From the NCBI GenBank assembly GCA_038046465.1, contig JBBSWB010000004.1:1-22819 (forward strand): a stretch of DNA of 22,819 bases, in the 5' to 3' direction. Both the position numbers and the translations under genes were made by a program. The notes under the pieces were generated by a model. The model was not told where the DNA came from and searched no databases. It saw only the letters and a list, made by a program, of their open reading frames with translations. The DNA is from JBBSWB01 sp038046465. Lineage in GTDB: Archaea; Nanobdellota; Nanobdellia; Woesearchaeales; GW2011-AR9. This document shows, piece after piece, positions 14,898-22,767 of this stretch. How positions within the stretch are numbered: the stretch's first letter is position 1; each line of letters starts with the position of its first letter.

Positions 14898-15976
14898 TTT
14901 ATCTGTTTAATAACCTCGACTATTTTTTTGCTTACTTTATCATCATAAGGGTACTTTATTCCTTTAATTCTTTGTAATTCAGTTTCATCAATTAAAAATT
15001 TCTTGGTTTCATTAATTATTTTATCAGTATTAGTCCCCATCAAAATATTTTTCCCAGCTTTTACTAATCTAGTCCATTCGGTTTCTTCTCTTGGTATAAG
15101 ACAGGGAATATTAAACGCCAAAGCCTCTTCTTGGATTCCTCCGCTATCAGAAATACAAAACGTACAGTTAGATAACAAAGCAAGGAAAGATAAATAAGGT
15201 TGTGGTTCAACGAGTTTAATACTACTGTTAATTTCAATTTTGTTTTCATTAATAACTTTCCTGGTTCTGGGGTGTATAGGAAATACAAAAGTAGCCAAAT
15301 TTGATAAATGATTTAAAGCACCAATAATTTTTCTTAAATTATTAACATTATCCGTGTTTTCAGCACGATGCAAAGTAACTAAAACAAATTTTTTTTCTTT
15401 TAATTTATAGTTGTCTAAAACAACTTCTTTTTTGATAAACTCTTTGTTTCTTAGTACTGCATCAAACGCGGTACTTCCTAAAAGGGATATTTTATCTTCC
15501 GAAATTCCTTCAGCTAGGAGATGCTGAAAACTCTCTTCATCGGGCGCGATTAAATAATCTGAAATATGATCGACAATAACTCTGTTAATCTCTTCAGGCA
15601 TTTGGCGGTTAAATGATCGGCAGCCCGCTTCTGCATGCATTATAGGGATATGTAATTTTGCAGCGGCTAAAGCCCCAGCCATAGTTGTATTTGTATCTCC
15701 CTCTACAATTATTAAATCGGGCTTTTCTTTGATAAGTACTTCTTCAATTTTTTCAAGCATTAATCCGGTTTGTTTTCCCTGGGGGTGTGATCCGATATTA
15801 AGAAAATATTTTGGTTTTAACAGATTAAGCTCCTCAAAAAAAACCGCATCCATGTTGTAATCATAATGCTGTCCGGTATGTATTAAAACGTGCTCAAATT
15901 CTTGATCTAATAAAGGGAGTAATGCTGAGAGTTTGATAATCTCCGGCCTGGTTCCAAGAATAGTGATAATTTTCAT
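14894..15976 (-). CDS. wecB: UDP-N-acetylglucosamine 2-epimerase (non-hydrolysing)
   Basis: A 360-aa enzyme with the WecB-type fold (GT-B-like). It opens with KIITILGTRPEIIKLSALLP and has VEGDTNTTMAGALAA, HAEAGCRSFNRQMPEEINR, PIHPRTRK and SDSGGIQEEA, all family hallmarks. The RSFNR-MPEEINR form is that of the WbpI/WlbD branch that acts on UDP-2,3-diacetamido sugars. It would turn UDP-GlcNAc3NAc into UDP-ManNAc3NAc, or simply UDP-GlcNAc into UDP-ManNAc. It lies 3 bp after the GT2 gene and overlaps the acetyltransferase by 4 bp, so the three form one transcription unit. The neighbouring 3-amino-pathway genes make the diacetamido substrate the better guess. Confidence 0.9.
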   Translation of the reverse strand: MKIITILGTRPEIIKLSALLPLLDQEFEHVLIHTGQHYDYNMDAVFFEELNLLKPKYFLNIGSHPQGKQTGLMLEKIEEVLIKEKPDLIIVEGDTNTTMAGALAAAKLHIPIMHAEAGCRSFNRQMPEEINRVIVDHISDYLIAPDEESFQHLLAEGISEDKISLLGSTAFDAVLRNKEFIKKEVVLDNYKLKEKKFVLVTLHRAENTDNVNNLRKIIGALNHLSNLATFVFPIHPRTRKVINENKIEINSSIKLVEPQPYLSFLALLSNCTFCISDSGGIQEEALAFNIPCLIPREETEWTRLVKAGKNILMGTNTDKIINETKKFLIDETELQRIKGIKYPYDDKVSKKIVEVIKQIK

Positions 15977-15979
15977 AAA

Positions 15980-16699
15980 TTAACTCTTTTTTTTAATTTT
16001 CGATTTTAAGAGTTTAAATACAAATTTTTGATGGCTTCTAATGACTTGAAGGAATTTCATTTTAGAAGAGCCAAATTTCCTAATCGTCAGCGTCGCTGGG
16101 AATTCTTTGACTTTGTACCCTTTCATCAGAGAATAAACCAGCATTTCTGCGGTAGCAAGAAAAGTATCCGACTGAAAAGGAACATTTTCAATAACTTCCC
16201 TCTTTTGCACTCTAAATAAAGCTGTAAAGGTATGAATCTTTTTCTTTGTAATCAAGCGATAGATAGAGCTAATGCTCTTGCCTAAAAATACTCTGTAGCC
16301 GGGAACATTTTCAACTTTGCCTTCAGGATGATAAGGGGAAACAGTAACAATATCTGTGTCTTTATCTAACATTTGGAGCATAGGGATTAACAATCGGGGG
16401 TTATAAGTACAGTCGCTATCGATAGTTGCAATGTAGTCGCCCGTAGCATGAGCAAAGCCCGTACGCATAGCCGCACCCAAGTTTTTATTTTTCTCATGTT
16501 TAATGATTTTAGTCTTAGTTTTACTATCAAAATGCTCGTGGAGCAGTTGGTTGGTTTGGTCCGTGCTTCCATCATCAACAAAGATTAATTCGACATTATA
16601 ATCTTCTTTAAGCTGTTCAATTACCGGGTTAAGTTGAGTCGCTAAATTAGGTATTTCTTGTTCTTCGTTGTAGCAGGGAACGATTATAGATAGATTCAT
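15980..16699 (-). CDS. Family 2 glycosyltransferase
   Basis: A 239-aa GT-A enzyme. It starts with LSIIVPCYNEEQEIPNL, then IFVDDGSTDQTNQLL, NLGAAMRTGFAHATGDYIATIDSD with the DxD metal site (IDSDCTYNP), and LFRVQKREV. It looks like the polyprenyl-phosphate transferase branch without a membrane tail; it ends in a basic SKIKKKS. It leads the operon that continues with the 2-epimerase and acetyltransferase genes. A TATA-like box lies 26 nt before the ATG. Acceptor and donor are unknown; a nearby diacetamido sugar is a reasonable donor. Confidence 0.85.
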   Translation of the reverse strand: MNLSIIVPCYNEEQEIPNLATQLNPVIEQLKEDYNVELIFVDDGSTDQTNQLLHEHFDSKTKTKIIKHEKNKNLGAAMRTGFAHATGDYIATIDSDCTYNPRLLIPMLQMLDKDTDIVTVSPYHPEGKVENVPGYRVFLGKSISSIYRLITKKKIHTFTALFRVQKREVIENVPFQSDTFLATAEMLVYSLMKGYKVKEFPATLTIRKFGSSKMKFLQVIRSHQKFVFKLLKSKIKKKS

Positions 16700-16720
16700 A
16701 GTTTTATTAGCCGTTAGGTT

Positions 16721-16730
16721 GGTTTAAAAG
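16721..16730 (-). promoter_or_regulatory. TATA box for the GT2-epimerase-acetyltransferase operon
   Basis: The minus strand reads CTTTTAAACC, centred 26 nt upstream of the ATG at 16699. It forms one half of a divergent promoter with the DegT-like gene. Confidence 0.5.
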
Positions 16731-16804
16731 ATTTATGGATTTAAGATGCGGTTTAAGATAAAATCTAAATAATTCAAGATAAAATAACTCCTTTGTTTAA
16801 GAAA

Positions 16805-16815
16805 TTATTTAAACC
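16805..16815 (+). promoter_or_regulatory. TATA box favouring the ATG at 16838
   Basis: TTATTTAAACC carries a TTTAAA core centred about 27 nt upstream of the ATG at 16838. It supports that start over the in-frame TTG at 16793. Confidence 0.4.
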
Positions 16816-16837
16816 AAGCCTAAGAATAAGACTAATA

Positions 16838-17956
16838 ATGGTATTTAACAGAAAAAAATTTGAACAGCAGTTTGAAACCGAATTTGCAAAGCGAGTACAC
16901 GCTGAATATGCTATTTCGTTTAGTTATGGCCGAAATGCTTTATTTACTTTAATAAAAGCGCTCCGGTTAGAAAGCAGGGAAATAATTATTCCTGCTTTTA
17001 CCTGTTCTTCCATACCTGAAGCAATAATTAAAGCGGGTGCAAATCCAATCTTGGTAGACGTCGATGATTCATTTACCATTGATCCCCGAGAAGTTGAAAA
17101 AAAAATTTCTGCTAGAACTAAAGCAATCTATGTAATTCATACCTTCGGCAATCCCGCCAATATAAACAAATTAATAAAAATAGCAAAAGACAATAAGCTG
17201 TTGCTTATTGAAGATGTAGCGCATGCTCTTGGTTCAAAATATGATCAAACATTAGTTGGGGGCTTCGGAGATTTTGCTTTATATAGTCTAACTAAAAATA
17301 TGTATAACTTTGGGGGAGCAGTAATTACCACTAATAATGTTGAAGTAAAAGAAAAATTGATAGAACTTAGAAATAAATATGAAAATAAAGCTCGTTTTAG
17401 TTTATCAACATTATATTTCCCTTTATTTCGATTTATTGCTTCCTTTTGGGATAGCCGGGGAAATCGTTTGGCCCGGAGGGTAATTTTAAACGCCAAACGA
17501 ACAGTAAATTTATTTTCCAGTAAAGAAGCAGCAGATTCAAATTTATTTCCCCATTTCAGGATGGGTTACTTAAGTTCAAAATTGGCTTTAAGTCAATTAA
17601 ACAATTTAGATACCCATAATTCGAAACGGAAAAAGTTAGCCAAACTCTTTCAAGAACAGAAATTTAAAGACCAAAAAGTTCTTCCTTTTTCCGAACCAGT
17701 TTATACCTATTATCCTTTTTTATTAAATAGCAGATTAAAAAATAAAATTAATGTCGTTTCGAACATAAAATTAATGCCTGTTTGGGGCTGTTATCACCAA
17801 CGTAAAGATTATATAAAACAGCATGGTCCCCAAGGGTTTCCAATCACCGAAAAGCTATGCAAGAATTTATCAATAGTTTCCTGCTCACCAACTTATCAAT
17901 TAAAAGAAGCAAGAAGACTTGCGAATATAATCAAGACGGATAATCAAGGGAGGTAA
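16838..17956 (+). CDS. DegT-family PLP-dependent aminotransferase-like protein
   Basis: 372 aa from the ATG at 16838 (an in-frame TTG at 16793 would add 15 residues reading as a basic, hydrophobic stretch). The PLP-binding lysine is K153 (SLTKNMYNFGG) and the ring-nitrogen aspartate is D126 (IEDVAHALGS); IIIPAFTCSSIPEAI is the family's loop. Compared with the sugar aminotransferase at 13226, it lacks the N-terminal SGxL segment and has a longer, divergent C-terminal half. It could be an aminotransferase for another sugar or serve as a PLP-dependent dehydratase; the family covers both. It is divergent from the GT2 operon and convergent with the FemAB-like gene. The catalytic core call is firm, the substrate is not. 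Confidence 0.85.
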   Translation: MVFNRKKFEQQFETEFAKRVHAEYAISFSYGRNALFTLIKALRLESREIIIPAFTCSSIPEAIIKAGANPILVDVDDSFTIDPREVEKKISARTKAIYVIHTFGNPANINKLIKIAKDNKLLLIEDVAHALGSKYDQTLVGGFGDFALYSLTKNMYNFGGAVITTNNVEVKEKLIELRNKYENKARFSLSTLYFPLFRFIASFWDSRGNRLARRVILNAKRTVNLFSSKEAADSNLFPHFRMGYLSSKLALSQLNNLDTHNSKRKKLAKLFQEQKFKDQKVLPFSEPVYTYYPFLLNSRLKNKINVVSNIKLMPVWGCYHQRKDYIKQHGPQGFPITEKLCKNLSIVSCSPTYQLKEARRLANIIKTDNQGR

Positions 17957-17993
17957 TTAAGAAATATAACTAATAACCTCAACTAAATTTAAA

Positions 17994-19070
17994 TTAAACA
18001 AATTGTCTGATAACGAAAGGACTAATTTTATCAACAATCTTTAAAGGTAGTTTTTTCCAAATCATTCCTGCCAGCTTTATACCGGAAGTATTAGATAAGG
18101 GAATTTTTCCTGAAACTGAGTAATAATAGGAGGGGGCTGGTTTAATGCTATCCGCCCATTTTTCTTTAAAACCATACAATCCTCCGTCATTTGCTATTTT
18201 TGTAGATCCGCCCAGATCAAAAGTTTCATAACCAAAATTATGCCCTTCGGTAATAACTGTCCAGAAAAGGAGGTGATATGGCTGCATCTGGAGAAATCGT
18301 TTTTGCGGCTTCATTCCAGCATGAAAATACCTAATTCTTTTGTTATGGAATAGCATCATTACTGCTGCAATAGGTTCATTATTAAATTCGCAAACATATA
18401 TTTTTATTTTGTCTTTGAATGTGTCTAAAATGTCAATAAAAAAAGATTCGGGATAAGCTGGCACTCCCCGATATTTTCTAGTTGTTAGAAAAAGACTATA
18501 AAAATTGTTTAATTCTTTTCTAGAATTTCCAGATCTTACGGTTAAATTACTTTTCTGCGCTTTCTTAATTCCCCAGCGGACGCTATTCTTGGGCAAAAAT
18601 TTCCAAATATCTTCTAAAGACCGATTAATTTTTAATGAAAAATCATAAACCTCTTCTTTAACCGTAAATTCTTCGTCAGGAGAAGAGTCTTTTTCTTTTT
18701 TCCTAATTTCTAAAAATTTATAATTATCCAACTTAACTAAATCTTTAGCGTATTTAATCAACGCGGTTACTGCTCCTGCTTCTTTTTCATCAGATAGAAT
18801 TCCAGTATGGACCGCAAAAGGTGTTGAAATTAATCTTTTACCAAATAAAAAACTATTTGCCTCAAACAAAGGGAGAACGGCAGCAATACCGCCGTTGCGG
18901 TCTGCATTATCTTTTTTTTTAGCGATTAGATAGATTGCTTTGAAACCAAAATTAGATTCAATTAATTTCCTCCATTCTGGTTCAAATTCTATGGGGGAAT
19001 TATGTTTAAGAATAAAATTTTTATATTCCTGTTCGTTCTCTTCATTTAATTCGGTAATTTCGTAATCCAT
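17994..19070 (-). CDS. FemAB/GNAT-fold acyltransferase (Acetyltransf_6-like)
   Basis: A 358-aa protein with two GNAT-like halves. The second half shows the Acetyltransf_6/FemAB pattern: a KNSVRWGIKKAQKSNLTVRSG segment (about residues 159-179), FYSLFLTTRKYRGVPAYPESFF, then PIAAVMMLFHNKRIRYFHAGM and a final FDLGGSTKIANDGGLYGFKEKW, the signature end of FemAB-like proteins. In bacteria FemAB enzymes attach amino acids from aminoacyl-tRNA to peptidoglycan; relatives in exopolysaccharide clusters probably acylate sugar amines. Archaea with no murein would use it on a surface glycan. It lies 29 bp after the deacetylase stop, so the pair is probably co-transcribed. Donor and acceptor are unknown. Confidence 0.85.
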   Translation of the reverse strand: MDYEITELNEENEQEYKNFILKHNSPIEFEPEWRKLIESNFGFKAIYLIAKKKDNADRNGGIAAVLPLFEANSFLFGKRLISTPFAVHTGILSDEKEAGAVTALIKYAKDLVKLDNYKFLEIRKKEKDSSPDEEFTVKEEVYDFSLKINRSLEDIWKFLPKNSVRWGIKKAQKSNLTVRSGNSRKELNNFYSLFLTTRKYRGVPAYPESFFIDILDTFKDKIKIYVCEFNNEPIAAVMMLFHNKRIRYFHAGMKPQKRFLQMQPYHLLFWTVITEGHNFGYETFDLGGSTKIANDGGLYGFKEKWADSIKPAPSYYYSVSGKIPLSNTSGIKLAGMIWKKLPLKIVDKISPFVIRQFV

Positions 19071-19099
19071 TTTTTATATCTATTATTATCGTTATTATT

Positions 19100-20017
19100 T
19101 CATAATCTTTTTTTTATGTCTTCGGCCAGTTCAGCGGTTGTTGAGATATCATAATCTTTAGTTATTTTATTCATGATCTTGTTACACAAATTAAACCGCC
19201 TATCAAAATTAAGGTTCTGTATAGGGGAAAATTTGGTCTGGATGTTGTCAGCCAAGTCAATAGCATGAAAAGAATAATTTAAAGGCGTTTTTGTTTTTTT
19301 CATCAAAGTATGTCCAAGGTTAAAATAATTTAATCCCCCTATAAAAGCATAGCTGCTATGATAAGGAAACCTGATTAAAGGCATGGCTGAGCAAGGGATT
19401 TCTAACAAACCCGAAGATCCTTTTTTCCATGATTTTCCCGTCCAGATACGTTTTTGAGGAGAATAGGGCCGGTTAGGTGCAAATCCCCAACTTACTTTTG
19501 GACCATGAGTTCTTATTTTTTTAGTATTTGATAATAACCCATTTATAATTTGAGTAACGGGATAAATAGAACTTGGCAGCATTGAGGAATCATAAAGATA
19601 TCCTTTTTGAGTAAGAATATTCAACATCTCCCGGTCAATATCATAACCTGGTGCTTTAAAACCCACAATTTTATGGTGGCTTATTTCACTAATCGCTTGT
19701 TCAGCATCTTCTAATTCTTTAATTTTGTTTTCCGGCGAAAGTTTACTTAAGCCGAATATGTGATTCATCGTATGGTTAGCTAATTCATGTCCATCATTAA
19801 CAATATTTTTTAATAATTCTTTTTTTTCTTTAATTAACGCATCTTTACCGATTACAAAGAAAGTAGCTTTGATTCCTTTTTCTTCAAACATCTTCAAAAA
19901 GCGAGGAATGGCTGTTTCATAAATAATATCTTTATTTGAATCCGTTTTTAACCCATAATAATTTGCAATGGTCCAAAAGCCATCTAAGTCCACTTGCACT
20001 GTTCCTTTTAGTTTCAT
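19100..20017 (-). CDS. Polysaccharide deacetylase (NodB-like)
   Basis: About 305 aa from the ATG at 20017. It opens with VQVDLDGFW (D10 and D12 at the metal/base position), then KATFFVIGKDAL, and the metal-binding H-x3-H at H82/H86 (ELANHTMNH), with GFKAPGYDIDREML later. It would remove N-acetyl groups from glycan hexosamines. The frame extends upstream to a TTG near 20089, but this TTG lies inside a perfect hairpin and adds a stretch with no family match, so the ATG is preferred; TTTAAAAG at 20048-20055 would then be its promoter. There is no signal peptide or TM segment at this start, so the site of action is open. It pairs with the FemAB-like gene, a combination known from exosortase-associated exopolysaccharide clusters. 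Confidence 0.85.
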   Translation of the reverse strand: MKLKGTVQVDLDGFWTIANYYGLKTDSNKDIIYETAIPRFLKMFEEKGIKATFFVIGKDALIKEKKELLKNIVNDGHELANHTMNHIFGLSKLSPENKIKELEDAEQAISEISHHKIVGFKAPGYDIDREMLNILTQKGYLYDSSMLPSSIYPVTQIINGLLSNTKKIRTHGPKVSWGFAPNRPYSPQKRIWTGKSWKKGSSGLLEIPCSAMPLIRFPYHSSYAFIGGLNYFNLGHTLMKKTKTPLNYSFHAIDLADNIQTKFSPIQNLNFDRRFNLCNKIMNKITKDYDISTTAELAEDIKKRL

Positions 20018-20076
20018 GTTTCTTGGATTTTTTGTTAAATCTTTTACTTTTAAATCTTCTGCAACAGATGTCACGC

Positions 20077-20109
20077 CACAAGAAATCAAACAACGATTTG
20101 ATTTCTGTG
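20077..20109. repeat. Hairpin 1 of a twin-hairpin element
   Basis: AGAAATCAAA (20081-20090) and TTTGATTTCT (20097-20106) form a perfect 10-bp stem with a 6-nt loop. With one bulged A (20080), CAC at 20077-20079 also pairs with GTG at 20107-20109. It lies in the gap between the deacetylase and GT39 genes. Confidence 0.75.
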
Positions 20110-20140
20110 CAGAAATGAGATAGTTGTCTCATTTCTTGCA
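20108..20140. repeat. Hairpin 2 of a twin-hairpin element
   Basis: AGAAATGAGA (20111-20120) and TCTCATTTCT (20127-20136) form a perfect 10-bp stem with a 6-nt loop. With one bulged T (20137), TGC at 20108-20110 pairs with GCA at 20138-20140. The GTGC linker is shared with hairpin 1, so the two extended stems compete for it; the core 10-bp stems do not. Confidence 0.75.
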
Positions 20141-20203
20141 TCTGGGAGGCGAACCCTCGCTTTAGCTCGGAAACGGTAGAACAACAAATCTATATTAGAT
20201 AAC

Positions 20204-20213
20204 TTTTATAAAT
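20204..20213 (+). promoter_or_regulatory. TATA box of the GT39-type gene
   Basis: TTTTATAAAT is centred about 27 nt upstream of the ATG at 20236. It supports 20236 as start over an in-frame TTG at 20221. Read on the minus strand (ATTTATAAAA) it might also serve a long leader for the deacetylase gene. Confidence 0.55.
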
Positions 20214-20235
20214 CTTTTATTTGTTTATCTGCTTT

Positions 20236-21690
20236 ATGATTTGGGACAGAAAAAAGATTTTTTACCTGCTTTTAGCTGTATTCATCTTAGCTTTATTCTT
20301 GCGATTATACCAATTGGACCAAGAAAGTTTTTGGTCTGACGAACTTTCTACATTGCAATATGCTCAAAATTTAGACAATATCGATCGGGGTAATCCGCCT
20401 TTGTATTATTTATTTATGAATAAGTGGATTAATCTTTTTGGCGTTTCTGAATTCTCAATGCGTTTGCCTTCGGCCATATTGGGTGCGAGTTTAGTATTGT
20501 TATTATATCTTGTTGGAAAATCTTTATTTAATAAAAAAGTAGCTCTGTTAAGTGCATTTATGTGTGCAACTTCGGCTATACAGATAGTTTATTCTCAAGA
20601 AGCTAGGGCGTATGCAATGCTTTCTGTTTTAACTTTGTTGTGTGCCTATTTTTTTATAAGAATTATTAAAACAGATAAATTGTATTATTATTTATTTTTT
20701 ATTTTGCTAACTGTATTAACAATCTACCTCCATTTTTTAGGAATGGCTCTTTTCATTATGTTTAATATATTATTTATTTTCTTTAGAAAAGGGCATTTTC
20801 GAAATTGGGTTTGTACACAAGCGATTATCTTAGGAGCTATTTTTCCTCTTTTATACTCTTTCCTTAAAGTTTTTGTAAAATTATATCAAGTCGATTTTAA
20901 ATCAATTTTTTCCGTCTTAGGAATACCTTTATTTGTTTTAGATTTATTGTTATTATTATCGGCAATAGTATTATTTTTAGTTATGTTCTATGTCATCGAA
21001 AAAAGGAAAATTATTAAGATTAAATTTGAAAATAGTGTTTCTTCCTTAAGTGTAAAAATCGAACGCAATCAAAAATATTTTTTAATAGCTTGTTTAATCT
21101 TGGGCATTTTATTTATCGGCGGTTACCTTTTTTCTTTAAAATACATATTAACTCCTTACCGGATGTTTTTATTGCGATATGCATTATTTATGATCCCTTT
21201 TGTTTATCTTATGGTATCTTTCTTTCTTCTTAAAATTAAAGAAAAGAAATACTTGGCCTTTTTTTTGATTGTAATCCTTCTGCTGAACTCCTTTTCATTA
21301 TGTGGGTATTATTCTCAACCGACCAAGGAAGAATGGAGGGAAGCAGCAAACTTTATTGAAAATAACGCTAAAACTAATGATGTTATTTTGTTTGATGCCG
21401 GATATATGGTTCGGAACTTTGATTATTATAATAAAGATGCTATTAACAACAAAAACTTTTCAAAAATACTTCTATTATCTTCTACGGATAAAGAAGAAAT
21501 GCATACAAGTTTCAACAGCGCACTTTCAAAACTATCTTCTGCTCAAGGCTCATGGTTAATTTTATCCCACAATTGGCGCTCAGAAGATTTTTATAAACTG
21601 CAAATGGATGCCCGATACAATTTAATCCAAGAGAAACATTATAAAGATATTGATATCTATCATTATTCCGGTCAACAGAATCAAAACTGA
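20236..21690 (+). CDS. GT39-family (GT-C) membrane glycosyltransferase
   Basis: About 484 aa from the ATG at 20236. After the first TM segment (residues 8-24) comes the acidic loop DQESFWSDE (D35-E36), the expected catalytic region of GT-C enzymes, then NPPLYYLFMNKWINLFG, RLPSAILGA and YSQEARAYA, hallmarks of the GT39/PMT_2-type mannosyltransferase family. About 8-10 further TM segments follow and a soluble C-terminal domain of about 110 residues (from QPTKEEWREAANFIENNAK). It would use a polyprenyl-phosphate-linked sugar on the outer face of the membrane. It is followed by the flippase-like gene 30 bp away, so the two are probably one operon. The acceptor, lipid-linked glycan or protein, is open. 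Confidence 0.88.
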   Translation: MIWDRKKIFYLLLAVFILALFLRLYQLDQESFWSDELSTLQYAQNLDNIDRGNPPLYYLFMNKWINLFGVSEFSMRLPSAILGASLVLLLYLVGKSLFNKKVALLSAFMCATSAIQIVYSQEARAYAMLSVLTLLCAYFFIRIIKTDKLYYYLFFILLTVLTIYLHFLGMALFIMFNILFIFFRKGHFRNWVCTQAIILGAIFPLLYSFLKVFVKLYQVDFKSIFSVLGIPLFVLDLLLLLSAIVLFLVMFYVIEKRKIIKIKFENSVSSLSVKIERNQKYFLIACLILGILFIGGYLFSLKYILTPYRMFLLRYALFMIPFVYLMVSFFLLKIKEKKYLAFFLIVILLLNSFSLCGYYSQPTKEEWREAANFIENNAKTNDVILFDAGYMVRNFDYYNKDAINNKNFSKILLLSSTDKEEMHTSFNSALSKLSSAQGSWLILSHNWRSEDFYKLQMDARYNLIQEKHYKDIDIYHYSGQQNQN

Positions 21691-21720
21691 ATTATTGGTT
21701 AACAAAGAGCACATTTAAAC

Positions 21721-22710
21721 ATGAGTAAATTAAAAGGCTGGATTAAGAAAGGAGCGATATTAATAATTAGTTTACTCTTATTAGTTTTAATAATTTCTTT
21801 TGGTGATTTAAATCAGATTTATGCACATCTAAAAGAAATAAGTATTTTTCAGCTTTTTATTTTATTAGCACTAATGAGTTTAGCCATGTTAGTGCGAGCC
21901 TGGCGATGGAAATTCTTTTTAGCTGATGAATCAAAAATTCCTTTTTTAAGAATTATACCTATCTTTTTTGCTGGAAAAGCTGTTACTGGCTTAACTCCAG
22001 GGAACGCCGGTGAACCCATCCGCTCGGTGTTTTTAAAACAAATGGAAGGCATTCCCGTTTCTAAAAGTATGAAATCAATAATCGTAGAAAGAGTTATTGA
22101 TTTATTGATAGTCCTTTTTTTTAGCTGTTATGTTTTAATTTTCTATCTACAAAATTTAATTGGAAAATTATGGCCTGGCTACTTATTTTTATTAATCCTA
22201 ATTTTAACCGCATTATTATTTTTATTTTCCCGCAAATTTAGTCTTTTTATTTTAACTACCTTAACTAAATTATTTAAGCGGCAGGAAAGAATAAAGCATT
22301 TTCTAGATTTATTTATAAATTCGTTTTGTGATTCTACGGTCAAAAAGCGAACTTTCTTTTGGGGAATAATTATAAGCCTTTTTATTTGGGCATTAGACGG
22401 GCTGGTATTTTTTATTATTTTTACCTTCCTTGGTGAAAAGATTAATTTTTTCTTTTTACTGTCAGCTTTCTCTTTATCGGTAATTGTGGGTTTAGTTTCA
22501 CTGTTGCCGGGCGGATTAGGCTCATTAGAAGGGGGATTTGTCTTATTGTTGGTAATGGTTGGCATGGATAAAAACGTAGCCATTACTGGGGCTTTAGTGG
22601 GGAGGTTTGTAAATTATGTTTATCCAATGTTTTTAGGATATTTATTTTTTTTAATGTTACAAAAACACAGAAAAAAGGAAGCACTAAAAGAAGCACCAAA
22701 AATTGTCTAG
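21721..22710 (+). CDS. Flippase-like / AglD-type integral membrane protein
   Basis: A 329-aa protein with about 8 TM segments from the lysylphosphatidylglycerol synthase TM-region (flippase-like) family. Signature segments are LAMLVRAWRWKFFL, FFAGKAVTGLTPGNAGEPIRSVFL (near residues 80-103), SIIVERVIDLLIVL and LVSLLPGGLGSLEGGFVLLLVMVG near the C-terminus. In haloarchaea the AglD-type members have a glycosyltransferase domain fused at the N-terminus, absent here. Members are linked to lipid or glycolipid movement across membranes, and this is the third membrane-transport-like gene in the locus. It follows the GT39 gene in an operon. Confidence 0.88.
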   Translation: MSKLKGWIKKGAILIISLLLLVLIISFGDLNQIYAHLKEISIFQLFILLALMSLAMLVRAWRWKFFLADESKIPFLRIIPIFFAGKAVTGLTPGNAGEPIRSVFLKQMEGIPVSKSMKSIIVERVIDLLIVLFFSCYVLIFYLQNLIGKLWPGYLFLLILILTALLFLFSRKFSLFILTTLTKLFKRQERIKHFLDLFINSFCDSTVKKRTFFWGIIISLFIWALDGLVFFIIFTFLGEKINFFFLLSAFSLSVIVGLVSLLPGGLGSLEGGFVLLLVMVGMDKNVAITGALVGRFVNYVYPMFLGYLFFLMLQKHRKKEALKEAPKIV

Positions 22711-22757
22711 TTTGTATTCAGTTAAGCGATTAATACTGCCAATACCATATATAGTAA

Positions 22758-22767
22758 GATATAAAAT
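22758..22767 (+). promoter_or_regulatory. TATA-like box at the right end of the window
   Basis: GATATAAAAT would place a start site near 22785-22790. No ORF of any length opens there inside the window, so whatever it drives, if anything, lies beyond 22819. The 109 bp after the last gene hold nothing else I can support. Confidence 0.3.

Noticed and set aside
20018..20089. N-terminal extension of the deacetylase from a TTG at 20089
   Set aside because: The TTG lies inside a perfect hairpin, the added 24 residues match nothing expected of the family, and an ATG with a plausible upstream TTTAAA box exists at 20017.
20141..20190. Fragments that resemble a tRNA D-arm (TAGCTCGG...CGGTAGAAC, plus strand) and a T-arm-like GGGTTCGCC (minus strand), considered as a tRNA or split-tRNA half
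   Set aside because: The two parts are on opposite strands, the conserved A14 is absent, the D-stem has a mismatch, and no anticodon stem with a 7-nt loop or matching acceptor can be drawn.
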